Source: Peribacillus frigoritolerans
Lineage (GTDB): Bacteria; Bacillota; Bacilli; Bacillales; DSM-1321
NCBI RefSeq assembly: GCF_001636405.1
Contig: NZ_KV440950.1
Location: 2,007,712-2,071,711, forward strand
Direction of reading: 5' to 3'
DNA: 64,000 nt
Shown here in pieces: positions 19,041-26,597 of this stretch. Both the position numbers and the translations under genes were made by a program. Under the pieces are notes generated by a model. The model searched no databases and was not told the DNA's origin. It saw nothing but the letters and a program-made list of their open reading frames with translations. Within the stretch, counting starts at the first letter, position 1; the number at the start of each line of letters is the position of its first letter.

Positions 19041-20216
19041 TTATCCTATTTTGCGTTTTAAACCTATGCGGTCTTTGGAAATTACTTTTTCTTGTTTGTT
19101 TCTTGTGAAGTACGCTCCGAGCCTCATACATGGTTCTTCCACGAGTAGATAGGAAGCTGTAGACAGTAAAAAAGAAAAGAAAAAGGAAAAGATCAATATT
19201 AAACCGGTAGGCAGCTTGTTATAGAAAAGGTACATCAATGAGAATAAGGATATAAGATGGTACAAATACAAGCTATATGAAATTTTCCCAAGAAGAGTTA
19301 GCATTCTAGACCTCAAGATCTTTGAAACTTTCTGGGAAGACACGCTCATGAAAATAAAAATGCAAACACCGCACGAGACTACATAATCCCTGAAAATATA
19401 ATTGTTTAAAAAATCCACTTCACCAATGATGCCTTCGTACATAAAACAGATAATTGCACCCAACAACAATGCGATTTTTACAGGTTTTTTCATTTTCAAG
19501 GTGTAGGAAAAAAGCCCATGTCGATATTTAGCTATTATTGCTCCCATTAGAAAAAGAGTACTGTAGTGGAAACTAAGAAGAATGCTTGTTATATCCACAT
19601 TAGAACCAAACAAATACAAAAACAAAGTCGATGAAAAAATTAAAACAAAAAGGCATAATAAAGAGTCTTTAAGCTTTTTTCGTATAAATAAAAAAATCAG
19701 TAAAGGAAATATAATTGAAATTCTCATTTCGTGTACAAGGGACCATATAACATTGTTATAGGCGTCTGTATTGTACTTCCCAATGAACAAAAGATGTTCT
19801 ATTAATAAGGAAGGAGTATCCGGCCCTGTCCAAGATTTATTAAACCAGTCAGTGATAAAGGGCAAATCAATTTGGCTTAAAAACATTTTAGCCAATATAG
19901 CCATGCTTATTGCTACTAAATATGGTAAATAAATTCGAAACACTCGTTTTATTAAGTATGTAGAATAGTGGAATTTAGCACTATTAACTGATAAATACAA
20001 AACAAAACCACTCAATACAAAGAATAGAATGACAGACTCATTTCCACTACTGAAAAAAAGGCGTAGAGGAGTTTCCTTGAATAAATAAATTATGTAGGAG
20101 CTGTTTGAACCATACTGATAATTAGCATATGAAGGGTATACCATCAAATAATGCCCAATTAACACAATGAGAGCGGCTAAACCCCTTAATGAGTCGAATT
20201 CCTCATATCTAGTCAT
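19041..20216 (-). CDS. Acyltransferase 3 family protein (OafA/YrhL-like)
   Basis: A 391-residue membrane protein with about ten helices. EEFDSLRGLAALIVLIGHY carries the family's conserved Arg and His near the N-terminus. FFVLSGFVLYLS and KRVFRIYLPYL follow, and SYSLYLYHL lies near the C-terminus, all hallmarks of acyltransferase 3. These enzymes add acetyl or other acyl groups to surface glycans. ATG 20216 is chosen because GGAGGAGG lies just upstream; a further in-frame ATG at 20228 precedes that site. It is the first gene of cluster B, 74 bases before the Wzz gene, and may be transcribed from the promoter near 20240-20290. Confidence 0.88.
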   Translation of the reverse strand: MTRYEEFDSLRGLAALIVLIGHYLMVYPSYANYQYGSNSSYIIYLFKETPLRLFFSSGNESVILFFVLSGFVLYLSVNSAKFHYSTYLIKRVFRIYLPYLVAISMAILAKMFLSQIDLPFITDWFNKSWTGPDTPSLLIEHLLFIGKYNTDAYNNVIWSLVHEMRISIIFPLLIFLFIRKKLKDSLLCLFVLIFSSTLFLYLFGSNVDITSILLSFHYSTLFLMGAIIAKYRHGLFSYTLKMKKPVKIALLLGAIICFMYEGIIGEVDFLNNYIFRDYVVSCGVCIFIFMSVSSQKVSKILRSRMLTLLGKISYSLYLYHLISLFSLMYLFYNKLPTGLILIFSFFFSFLLSTASYLLVEEPCMRLGAYFTRNKQEKVISKDRIGLKRKIG

Positions 20217-20238
20217 ATCCTCCTCCATATGAATCGTT

Positions 20239-20290
20239 TTTTTTATAATATAGCATTTGTTCTCAATAAAGTATAGTTAGTTCTTTAAAA
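20239..20290 (-). promoter_or_regulatory. Candidate cluster B promoter with two SinR-like boxes
   Basis: On the - strand a TATTAT -10-like element lies about 20 bases before the acyltransferase gene. GTTCTTT occurs at 20280-20286 on the + strand and GTTCTCA at 20259-20265, exactly 21 bp apart, or two helical turns. The known SinR operator heptamer is GTTCTYT, so the first box is exact and the second has one mismatch. The promoter assignment and SinR binding are inferences. Confidence 0.4.
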
Positions 20291-20835
20291 CAGACAAGAA
20301 TAGACAGAAAAATACAAAACTAACTATCATATCCTAATTTTTAAGCTCAATTATGAAATGTTTAATGGGTGATTAAAACTTTTGTCAATTAATAAAAAGG
20401 AGCATAGTTGAAAGTCGGAACACAAATGCCTTAATAAGAGATTTCAAGACTTTGGCCAATGGATAAACCCAGTTCCCACTACCATAAATTTATGTGAGAT
20501 ATGGAAGTTTGGGGATTAGTTAGCAAGTTGTGGATTAGACATACAGGTGATGTTTATTATTCCTGTAAGAGGGAAATAAACTACTAAATATGCAAATAGA
20601 ATAAATTTAAGAAACCAATTGACATAATAATGTAAAGATGGTAATTCAATTTAACTATTCGTTATAAAGAACGTTTTGTTTGTTATGTTAATTATATAAC
20701 CTGTTAATTCTATCGAAGAATATAAAATAAAGGAACAAAAAATGTAAAATGATGGATGTTACTATTTAATATATACCTGTCATTTTTATAAGAAAAAGCT
20801 CAATTAATAATTTATAGAAGAAAGGATGATCTTTA
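20287..20835. other. AT-rich intergenic region
   Basis: No gene is seen. TAGTTAGTT (20275-20283) and AACTAACTA (near 20319) form a widely spaced inverted repeat. AAAGAAC, the reverse of the SinR heptamer, occurs at 20666-20672, ahead of the small ORF at 20836. Confidence 0.4.
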
Positions 20836-20961
20836 ATGCCTTTATACCAAATGAGAGAAATATGGACACCTTTAAAATTAGTTGGAGTTAAGTTTTTTAA
20901 AACAGAAGAAGGAAGTATTTTTATGAAAGTTTTTAATAAACGGCGAAGAAAGTTAACGTAA
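20836..20961 (+). CDS. Small basic protein, 41 residues, unknown
   Basis: Starts MPLYQMREIW and ends KRRRKLT. AAAGGA lies about 12 bases before the ATG. The C-terminal half is strongly basic and includes GVKFFKTEEGSIFM. I do not recognise a family. It stands alone between cluster B and the riboswitch and is plausible because of its ribosome-binding site and composition only. Confidence 0.4.
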   Translation: MPLYQMREIWTPLKLVGVKFFKTEEGSIFMKVFNKRRRKLT

Positions 20962-21230
20962 TGCTTTGTTTTAATATTAATCCCTATTCAACTTGTTGTG
21001 ATTGATAAAAGTTCCTAGATATCTAGTTATTATTTTAAGAATATTGTAGAATGATGGCGGAAATTAACGAAAAGTATTTTAATTAATGGACAGGATTTTA
21101 CGTATAATTAACATGAATATAGTATTTAATACTTAGTGAAAAAATTCATGGGCTTTTACGATTTCTTAAAAAGAAAGAATGAAAAAATTAACTCCATGAA
21201 CCAAAATAGGAAGATCATAATGTGAAATAT

Positions 21231-21318
21231 ACTTGAGAAAGGCAAACCTATTGAAAAGTAGGGACGCAAAATTACAGGTCTAAGGCTACATGCTAAGACG
21301 GCTGTGTTACCACAAGCT
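21231..21318 (+). ncRNA. c-di-GMP-I (GEMM-I) riboswitch
   Basis: The conserved core is present in order: GGCAAACC at 21241, a GAAA tetraloop segment, GGGACGCAAA at 21261, GGTCTAA at 21278, then the third helix closing near GTTACC. CTTG (21232-21235) and CAAG (21313-21316) can form P1. These are the diagnostic elements of the cyclic di-GMP aptamer. The reading frame of a SinI-like protein starts 15 bases downstream, so the switch should control it. CCAC (21310-21313), which shares a base with P1, can instead pair with GTGG (21321-21324) inside the Shine-Dalgarno AGGTGGGG. Ligand binding could therefore free translation; this mechanism is inferred. Confidence 0.93.
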
Positions 21319-21332
21319 AGGTGGGGTTTATC

Positions 21333-21461
21333 ATGGAAGCTAACAATGAACGGGAAGAATGGGTTTATTTAATGTTAGAGGCTAAAAATCTAGGATTATC
21401 TATTGAAGATGTGCGGGAGTTCATGAAGGAAAATGAACTGGAAAAAACAAATCAGGGATAA
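21333..21461 (+). CDS. SinI-like anti-repressor (Sin domain), 42 residues
   Basis: The peptide contains REEWVYLMLEAKNLGLSIED followed by VREFM, matching the SinI helical hook (in B. subtilis EWVELMVEAKE, then SPEEIRKYL). SinI binds SinR and removes it from matrix-gene operators, switching on biofilm exopolysaccharide. The gene lies behind AGGTGGGG and directly downstream of the c-di-GMP aptamer. A terminator follows, so it is a single-gene unit. No sinR is in the window. The SinI assignment is from recalled similarity over about 25 residues, short but well placed. Confidence 0.8.
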   Translation: MEANNEREEWVYLMLEAKNLGLSIEDVREFMKENELEKTNQG

Positions 21462-21474
21462 TAATTACGTTAGG

Positions 21475-21503
21475 GAAGGCTGTTATACAGTCTTCTTTTT
21501 TTT
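21475..21503 (+). terminator. Intrinsic terminator of the SinI-like gene
   Basis: GAAGGCTGT (21475-21483) pairs with ACAGTCTTC (21487-21495) with one G-U pair, followed by a run of T. Confidence 0.85.
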
Positions 21504-21589
21504 ATTTTCATTAACGTAAAAGGTATCCAGAATAAAGAACATGGCGATAATAATAAAAAAATGCAACCTTATTGAGGGGGATTTTTATT

Positions 21590-21703
21590 ATGGATGTACC
21601 TATTGCCTTTTTGAAGGGATTAATGTGGGGAACTGTATTTAGTGTACCGTTATGGTTGGCATTTTGCGGTTGGATAAAAATAATCATCAATTTTATAAAG
21701 TGA
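21590..21703 (+). CDS. Small membrane protein, 37 residues, unknown
   Basis: Reads MDVPIAFLKGLMWGTVFSVP and continues as a single hydrophobic helix ending IIINFIK. TTGAGGGGG at 21572-21580 is a good ribosome-binding site. AAAGAAC, a reverse SinR-like heptamer, lies at 21534-21540. Function unknown; a one-helix peptide of this kind may modulate a membrane protein, but nothing in the sequence says which. Confidence 0.55.
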   Translation: MDVPIAFLKGLMWGTVFSVPLWLAFCGWIKIIINFIK

Positions 21704-21951
21704 GTGCTTAAGATTTAGATTATTAAAATGATACCTAGGCAGGATTTGAAATGTTTTCATAGAATTTTTTAATGTACATAATGCGTTAGACGCAACCTTT
21801 TACAGATTTAGGAGATATAACCTATAAAAAATAGTTAATAATACCTAAAAGTCTTTGGTTTTGTGCCGATACTAAATTATAGAGATCAAGCAAAGGGACT
21901 TCGCAAGTGGCGATGTAGATAGCTGCCATCAAAGTAAAAGGAGATTATTTG

Positions 21952-22083
21952 ATGACAAAAAATAAATTCATTACGTTCGAGGAAGTTTATGAAAAGAAAC
22001 AGAGAAGGAAGAAAATTTTTATTGGGATTTATATTACTATTATTTTAGTTTTAATTTCATTAATAACTTATCTTATGGGATAA
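21952..22083 (+). CDS. Small membrane protein, 43 residues, unknown
   Basis: A basic cytoplasmic N-terminus (MTKNKFITFEEVYEKKQRRK) precedes one hydrophobic helix (IFIGIYITIILVLISLITYL). AAAAGGAG lies nine bases before the ATG. The 100 bases upstream contain short hairpins (for example ACTT-CGC-AAGT near 21899) and might be a structured leader that I cannot assign. No family recognised. Confidence 0.55.
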   Translation: MTKNKFITFEEVYEKKQRRKKIFIGIYITIILVLISLITYLMG

Positions 22084-22359
22084 GTATAATATGGGGTGTC
22101 GATGGGGCTGAGGAATCGGTCCTTTTTTGTTTTCCTTTAAATCACATAAATAAGTTAGTTTTACTAGTAATCCTTTCTACTAATGTTTAGTAATTGTTAA
22201 TTTTCTGTGAATTATCTAATGATAAACGAGTTTCCGCTTGCCAATTCCTACGATATATGTGATTATCAAATAAATGAGCTATATTCCTTATTTTTGAAAA
22301 AATATTAGGACAACAGTATGAAATGGTGGCTCAATTAAATATTGGAGTGGAAATTTCGA

Positions 22360-22491
22360 ATGGATTTTTTTGATATTTTAAAAGACACTTTTGCCAAGGG
22401 TGAGTCTGGACAAGATGTTACTGTAAATGAACTTGTGGAAGAGATTAAGGAGAAACTAAGCGGGATCATTGAACAACCCGATAGTATATGA
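22360..22491 (+). CDS. Small acidic protein, 43 residues, unknown
   Basis: Starts MDFFDILKDTFAKG; the C-terminal half is acidic and helical (VNELVEEIKEKLSGII). GGAGTGG lies ten bases upstream of ATG. No membrane segment, no recognised family. A terminator is found 180 bases further on (22672). Confidence 0.5.
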   Translation: MDFFDILKDTFAKGESGQDVTVNELVEEIKEKLSGIIEQPDSI

Positions 22492-23184
22492 TTTGTAGAT
22501 AATTGGTCTTGGGCTTATTGGTGTTGGGTATTGAAAACTAACCGGTGGTCGTCCCCTTTATGGCAGGATATCATCCTGGTCACGATTGGCGGTTTACTAG
22601 GAATCTTCTTTTCTTGTTTCAATGAAGAAGCCGCTAATAAATCTGAAGAACTCATAGGGCTACATATTATGAAGGAGCATGTTCATAACATGCTTCTTTT
22701 TTGTCGTTTATGTAAGTAAACCTATGAAGGCGATGAATAAATGTAAGATCTTAACGAGTATTCTTCTGGTGAGGAGCTTGTATCATTTTTCATTGGCCAC
22801 GCATTTGAAAAGCGTTTCGAAGCTACGATATAATCGCGCAGAATATGTGCAACATCGTTGTCTTGTACTTTTACAATATGGAAGTAGAGACCTTTCAGTA
22901 TGATAATGTTGGTCGATATTTAAGAAAGTGAAAAACTAGTGTCTGGATTAGGTTGGGAGGCAGTATAAATCGGCCTATGAAATACCAGAGCTACACAGGT
23001 CTTCAAATCTCGCTATAGGGTGTTTATTTTGGAACAAAATTGCTATGTCGTAAAGGAAAAAGGTGAATGGTGTTTGTTATGGATTATCAGTTAGAATAGA
23101 TTCCTCTCCTTTTTCAGGCTCAAGTTCGTTTTATTGAAAAGGGAGAGGCGCTGCTCTCATAATAATGCCGAAAAGATCTACCTC
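22492..23184. other. Intergenic region, probably non-coding or decayed
   Basis: Frames here are short. One frame from TTG 22531 has a hydrophobic stretch but runs through a good terminator at 22672 and lacks a ribosome-binding site. Around 22760-22920 coding-like fragments in shifting frames suggest a decayed gene. Confidence 0.4.
22672..22702 (+). terminator. Intrinsic terminator in gene-poor region
   Basis: AAGGAGCATGTT pairs with AACATGCTTCTT across the loop CAT, with one G-U pair, followed by T residues. Some transcript reads through 22492-22670 and ends here. Confidence 0.8.
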
Positions 23185-23286
23185 TCATGAAACATATTTC
23201 ATTCTTGAACGGTCACTGATGGCTTTCAGAATAAACATTTTGTCCTGTTTGCTTAGCATAGCCCAGCTGCCTGCTTTGATTTTCAT
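23185..23286 (-). CDS. Small protein, 33 residues, unknown
   Basis: Reads MKIKAGSWAMLSKQDKMFIL and ends MKYVS. AAAAGGAGTGG lies just upstream of the ATG. It is downstream of the LCP gene on the same strand but behind that gene's terminator. No family recognised; weak helical character with basic residues. Confidence 0.4.
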   Translation of the reverse strand: MKIKAGSWAMLSKQDKMFILKAISDRSRMKYVS

Positions 23287-23511
23287 TTAAATCCACTCCT
23301 TTTGTTTAGGATCATTTATTATAGTTGATGAATGACGGTTGATGGAATTCCGGGTCCAAAGAATAATAGTGTCAAGTGATGAAAGGGGCAAGGGGAAGAT
23401 GGGATTGTCAGCTCATATTAGATTATACCGTCTTTTCATGCCTAATAAACAACAAAAATTCCAACAAATCTCTACATTTGGTGTTCGTTTTTTGTCAGAA
23501 TATTGGACGGG

Positions 23512-23552
23512 GAAAATGAAAAAGCTGTCAGGATGCGGGTCCGGACAGCTCT
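23512..23552 (-). terminator. Intrinsic terminator of the LCP gene
   Basis: AGCTGTC (23523-23529) pairs with GACAGCT (23544-23550). On the - strand the hairpin is followed by a T-rich stretch. Confidence 0.75.
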
Positions 23553-23563
23553 TTCATTTTTTC

Positions 23564-24493
23564 TTATTTTATGGATAATTGTTCTTTTAATTCGGATTGA
23601 ACCTTTTCTTTTTCTTCATCTGACACAATATAATAGTAGATGCCGTCGATTTTCGTTCCGTTTCCATTTATGGACGATTGGGTAATGCTTTTGCTTGCGT
23701 CCCTGTAGTTCTTTTGGATGTCCATCATGTCATCAAACGTCAAATTCGTCTGGATATTATTACCGAGTGCATCGAAGACTTCATCGTATTTCGTCAGGGA
23801 GGAAAGGCTTGCACCTTCCTTAATGACTGCTTCGATGATGGCACGTTGTCTGGATTGACGGCCGAAATCACCACTCGGATCATCATGTCTCATTCTTGAA
23901 TAGGCAAGGGCTTCTTTCCCGTTAAGGGTATGCGTACCTTTTGCAAAATGAATGCCATCGGATGTGAAGTCCAAATCGTTTTGAACGGTCACGCCGCCGA
24001 CTGCGTCAACGATATCCTTAAATCCTTCCATATTGATCTTCATATAATAGTCGATTGGAATATCCAGGAAGTTTTCAACGGTATCCATGGACATTTTCGC
24101 GCCGCCGAAGGCAAATGCATGGTTGATTTTATCCTGTGTTCCATGACCGACGATCTCGGTCCGTGTATCACGCGGAATGCTTAGCATTTTGACCGATTTC
24201 TTTTGTGGATTGACTGTTAAGACAATCATAGTATCTGAACGGCCTTTGTCGCCATCACGTTCATCGACACCAAGCATGAGCATCGAGAATGGCTCTTGAT
24301 CTGACAGTGCAAGGTCTTTCGTTCGTTTATCGGTGGTACGGTCTATTGGTGTATGCATCGTGTCAACGGTTTTAGTCAATGAATTCCATACGGAGTAGGC
24401 AAAGGCTCCCCCAGCAAGTATAAAAAGTAGGACAATTATCCCGACTACCTTCAGCCATGTCCGTTTCTTTTTCTTCTTTTTTTCATGTCTCAT
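23564..24493 (-). CDS. LytR-CpsA-Psr (LCP) family glycopolymer ligase
   Basis: A 309-residue protein with a Lys-rich cytoplasmic tail (RHEKKKKKKR), one membrane helix and an extracellular LCP domain. The domain starts near SMLMLGVDERDGDKGRSDTM, with the polyprenyl-phosphate-binding Arg and Asp residues. SIPRDTRTEI, NHAFAFGG and AYSRMRHDDPSGDFGRQ follow in the family order. LCP enzymes transfer teichoic acid or capsule from the lipid carrier to peptidoglycan. It faces the EPS region and may attach one of these glycans, though wall teichoic acid is equally possible. ATG follows GAAGGAAG. Confidence 0.93.
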   Translation of the reverse strand: MRHEKKKKKKRTWLKVVGIIVLLFILAGGAFAYSVWNSLTKTVDTMHTPIDRTTDKRTKDLALSDQEPFSMLMLGVDERDGDKGRSDTMIVLTVNPQKKSVKMLSIPRDTRTEIVGHGTQDKINHAFAFGGAKMSMDTVENFLDIPIDYYMKINMEGFKDIVDAVGGVTVQNDLDFTSDGIHFAKGTHTLNGKEALAYSRMRHDDPSGDFGRQSRQRAIIEAVIKEGASLSSLTKYDEVFDALGNNIQTNLTFDDMMDIQKNYRDASKSITQSSINGNGTKIDGIYYYIVSDEEKEKVQSELKEQLSIK

Positions 24494-25195
24494 AGTTTAC
24501 TTCCTTCCTCTTTTTGTAACCACTTCATCTATTATATTTAATTTCATAGTAAAAGAATAGTATATTTTGCTATTTTATAATACCTTTGGCATATTTTGGT
24601 GTAACTCAACTAGAACAATTCTTCAATTAAAGGTTTAATGCTAAAGGAGTGGCTGATCGGAAAATCTACACTTCTTTGGTTATTAGTTGTGCAATTTGGC
24701 CTAGTGTTTATTTCTTTTTTAGATTCGCGATTATTAGAGTTGCATATCTTTTTTATATTGTACTTGGGTAATCATGATTTTACAGCAAGCTTTGCTGCCC
24801 TTGATGTTTGAAGCGGGGAAGATTTATGGGGTGTAAGGGGCCAATGGATAATTCATTCTGATTAAGGTTGGCGAGATCATCTCCAAGGAAAATGTCGAGG
24901 GTCTTCGAGAATCTAGTGGGAAATCAGTGATCGGTTGGCTAAAAGGACATCATAGCTAATATGAAGGAATAATAAAGTAGCTTCGGGAAGTCCGAGGTTA
25001 TTTTTTTGTTTGGAATGAGAAAAACTATGACTCTAATGAATTTGATCAGGTGAAATGGATTAATCAAATATATCCAGGTGTATGAAGTTTTACTTCAAAA
25101 TGGGTGATAAGCAAAGTCCCTCCATGAAAGAAGGCGCATATATATGCAATACGGATATCCTTAAAGAATAAATAAATCTTGGAGGCTAAGCACAA
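24494..25195. other. Intergenic region, no intact gene
   Basis: About 700 bases without a supported gene. A stretch at 24660-24780 would encode a hydrophobic segment but has no sound start and is soon interrupted. From 25089 the sequence is the leader copy that is repeated at 25440. Confidence 0.4.
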
Positions 25196-25547
25196 ATGGA
25201 ATATTTAACTGAAAGTTCATCATACGAAGAAAGTAATTCAACGGAAAGTTCATCATACGAAAGTAATTCAACGGAAAGTTCATCATACGAAAGTGATTCA
25301 GCGGAAAGCTCATCGTACGAGAGCGATTCAACGGAAAGCTCATCGGACGAGGGTGATTCAACGGAAAGCTTATCAGATGATGAAAGTAGTTCAACTGAAA
25401 GCTAATCAGATTTAACAACTAGTTAAATTAGAACGAAGATTTACTTCAAAATGGGTGATAAGCAAAGTCCCTATTAGAAAGTAGGAACATATATATGCAG
25501 TACGGATATCCCTAGAGGATAAATAAATTTTGGAGGTTAAAGAATAA
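25089..25547 (+). repeat. Duplicated leader plus start of the Ser/Glu-repeat genes
   Basis: The roughly 107-base segment before the first repeat gene (25089-25195) recurs before the second (25440-25547) with scattered substitutions. Both begin TTTACTTCAAAATGGGTGAT and both end in a GGAGG ribosome-binding site and ATGGAATAT. The offset is 351-352 bases. This is a tandem duplication that included the upstream region. Confidence 0.85.
25196..25405 (+). CDS. Ser/Glu/Tyr-rich decapeptide-repeat protein, short copy
   Basis: A 69-residue protein made almost wholly of units such as STESSSYESD. It starts MEYLTESSSYEE behind CTTGGAGG. It lacks signal peptide and hydrophobic segments and is highly acidic. 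It lacks the basic C-terminal tail of the longer copy 350 bases downstream, so it may be a truncated duplicate. I do not recognise a family. Low-complexity acidic Ser proteins can be surface, spore-coat or mineral-binding proteins, but nothing here decides. Confidence 0.6.
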   Translation: MEYLTESSSYEESNSTESSSYESNSTESSSYESDSAESSSYESDSTESSSDEGDSTESLSDDESSSTES

Positions 25548-26072
25548 ATGGAATATACAACGGAAAGTTCCTCGTACGAAAGTGATTCAACGGAAAGCTC
25601 CTCGTATGAGAGTGATTCAACGGAAAGCTCCTCGTACGAGAGTGATTCAACGGAAAGCTCCTCGTATGAGAGTGATTCAACGGAAAGCTCATCGTACGAG
25701 GGTGATTCAACGGAAAGCTCCTCGTACGAAAGTGATTCAACGGAAAGTTCATCAGATGAAAGTGACTCAACGGAGAGTTCATCAGATGAAAGCAGTTCAA
25801 CGGAAAGTTCATCAGATGAAAGCAGTTCAACGGAAAGCTCATCAGATGAAAGCAGTTCAACGGAAAGTTCTTCAGATGAAAGCAGTTCAACGGAAAGTTC
25901 ATCAGATGAAGGCAATTCAAATGAAATCCTTTCCGAGGCCACAGAAGAAGAAACTGAAAATTCAGCTGAGGGTGAGGAAAATGGCACTCCTCGTCGTGTG
26001 AATATATTTAAGAAAATGTGGCTGGATAATATGATTAAAGCATCGAAGGGTATCTATAAAGACGAAGATTGA
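25548..26072 (+). CDS. Ser/Glu-rich decapeptide-repeat protein, long copy
   Basis: A 174-residue protein. Residues 1-125 are about twelve decapeptides, first of type STESSSYESD, then STESSSDESS. An acidic linker (EATEEETENSAEGEENG) and a basic/aromatic C-terminal tail follow (RVNIFKKMWLDNMIKASKG). The underlying 30-base DNA unit is highly conserved, so it expanded recently. The start follows TTGGAGG in the duplicated leader. A terminator lies just behind. The unlike C-terminal tail suggests a targeting or binding function for an acidic, extended repeat. No family recognised. Confidence 0.7.
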   Translation: MEYTTESSSYESDSTESSSYESDSTESSSYESDSTESSSYESDSTESSSYEGDSTESSSYESDSTESSSDESDSTESSSDESSSTESSSDESSSTESSSDESSSTESSSDESSSTESSSDEGNSNEILSEATEEETENSAEGEENGTPRRVNIFKKMWLDNMIKASKGIYKDED

Positions 26073-26078
26073 CCATAC

Positions 26079-26114
26079 AGGTACAGCAACCAAAGAGTTG
26101 TTGTGCCTTCTTTT
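26079..26114 (+). terminator. Intrinsic terminator of the repeat-protein gene
   Basis: AGGTACAGCAAC (26079-26090) pairs with GTTGTTGTGCCT (26097-26108), with two G-U pairs, followed by TCTTTT. Confidence 0.85.
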
Positions 26115-26567
26115 GTAAAAGGACATGCCGCTAGACTCATAATTGACGCTAGGATTGTAATCCATTTACTAGATACGAGAAAAATTGGCCAAGCAAGGCA
26201 ATTCAAAGGGAATTTAGCTTAAGCGGTTTCTTAAGGACCTAGCCGGAGTGTTTGGCTGACAATTGTACATATTGCCTATGGATGATTAAAGCACAATGGT
26301 TTACTGGTGGTTTTTTACGGGATAATGGTCAATATATTGAATGGATCTCTTTGGAAAATTCATGGAGTTGGGATTTTAATAGAAATAAGTTTTAATGGAA
26401 TGTGGCTGTACACTTTTCTGTTTACAAACCAAAAAACTGGTTCGTGCTCAATTTAGTTTGCGTCCGTTAGATTAGTGGGATGGTCAGTGTGGTGAAAGAT
26501 GGCATCATTGAGATGATGAATGGGGAGGCAGTTTTGTCACCATGAGGCATGCTGAAAGTTTTCAATA
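26115..26567. other. Intergenic region, decayed sequence
   Basis: About 450 bases without a gene. Short hydrophobic and aromatic fragments in several frames look decayed. It marks the border between the accessory region and the conserved rarA-cymR block. Confidence 0.4.
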
Positions 26568-26597
26568 AAAAAACCCCGGATTTGAAGTGATCCGGAG
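26568..26597 (-). terminator. Intrinsic terminator of rarA
   Basis: On the - strand CCGGAT pairs with ATCCGG and is followed by GGGG and a run of T. It sits immediately behind the rarA stop codon. Confidence 0.85.

Noticed and set aside
21840..21951. Possible second riboswitch before the 43-residue ORF at 21952
   Set aside because: There are small hairpins and a GGGAC segment, but no known aptamer core could be matched, so no call is made.
22531..22719. 62-codon frame with a hydrophobic stretch
   Set aside because: It starts at TTG without a ribosome-binding site and reads through a good terminator at 22672.
25548..25920. Regular 30-base direct repeats that could suggest a CRISPR array
   Set aside because: There are no unique spacers; units abut and translate into decapeptides in one frame.
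25412..25987. Long - strand frames across the Ser/Glu repeats
   Set aside because: They are mirror frames of a 30-base repeat, which keeps all frames open. No ribosome-binding site is present and the + strand frame has a sound start and tail.
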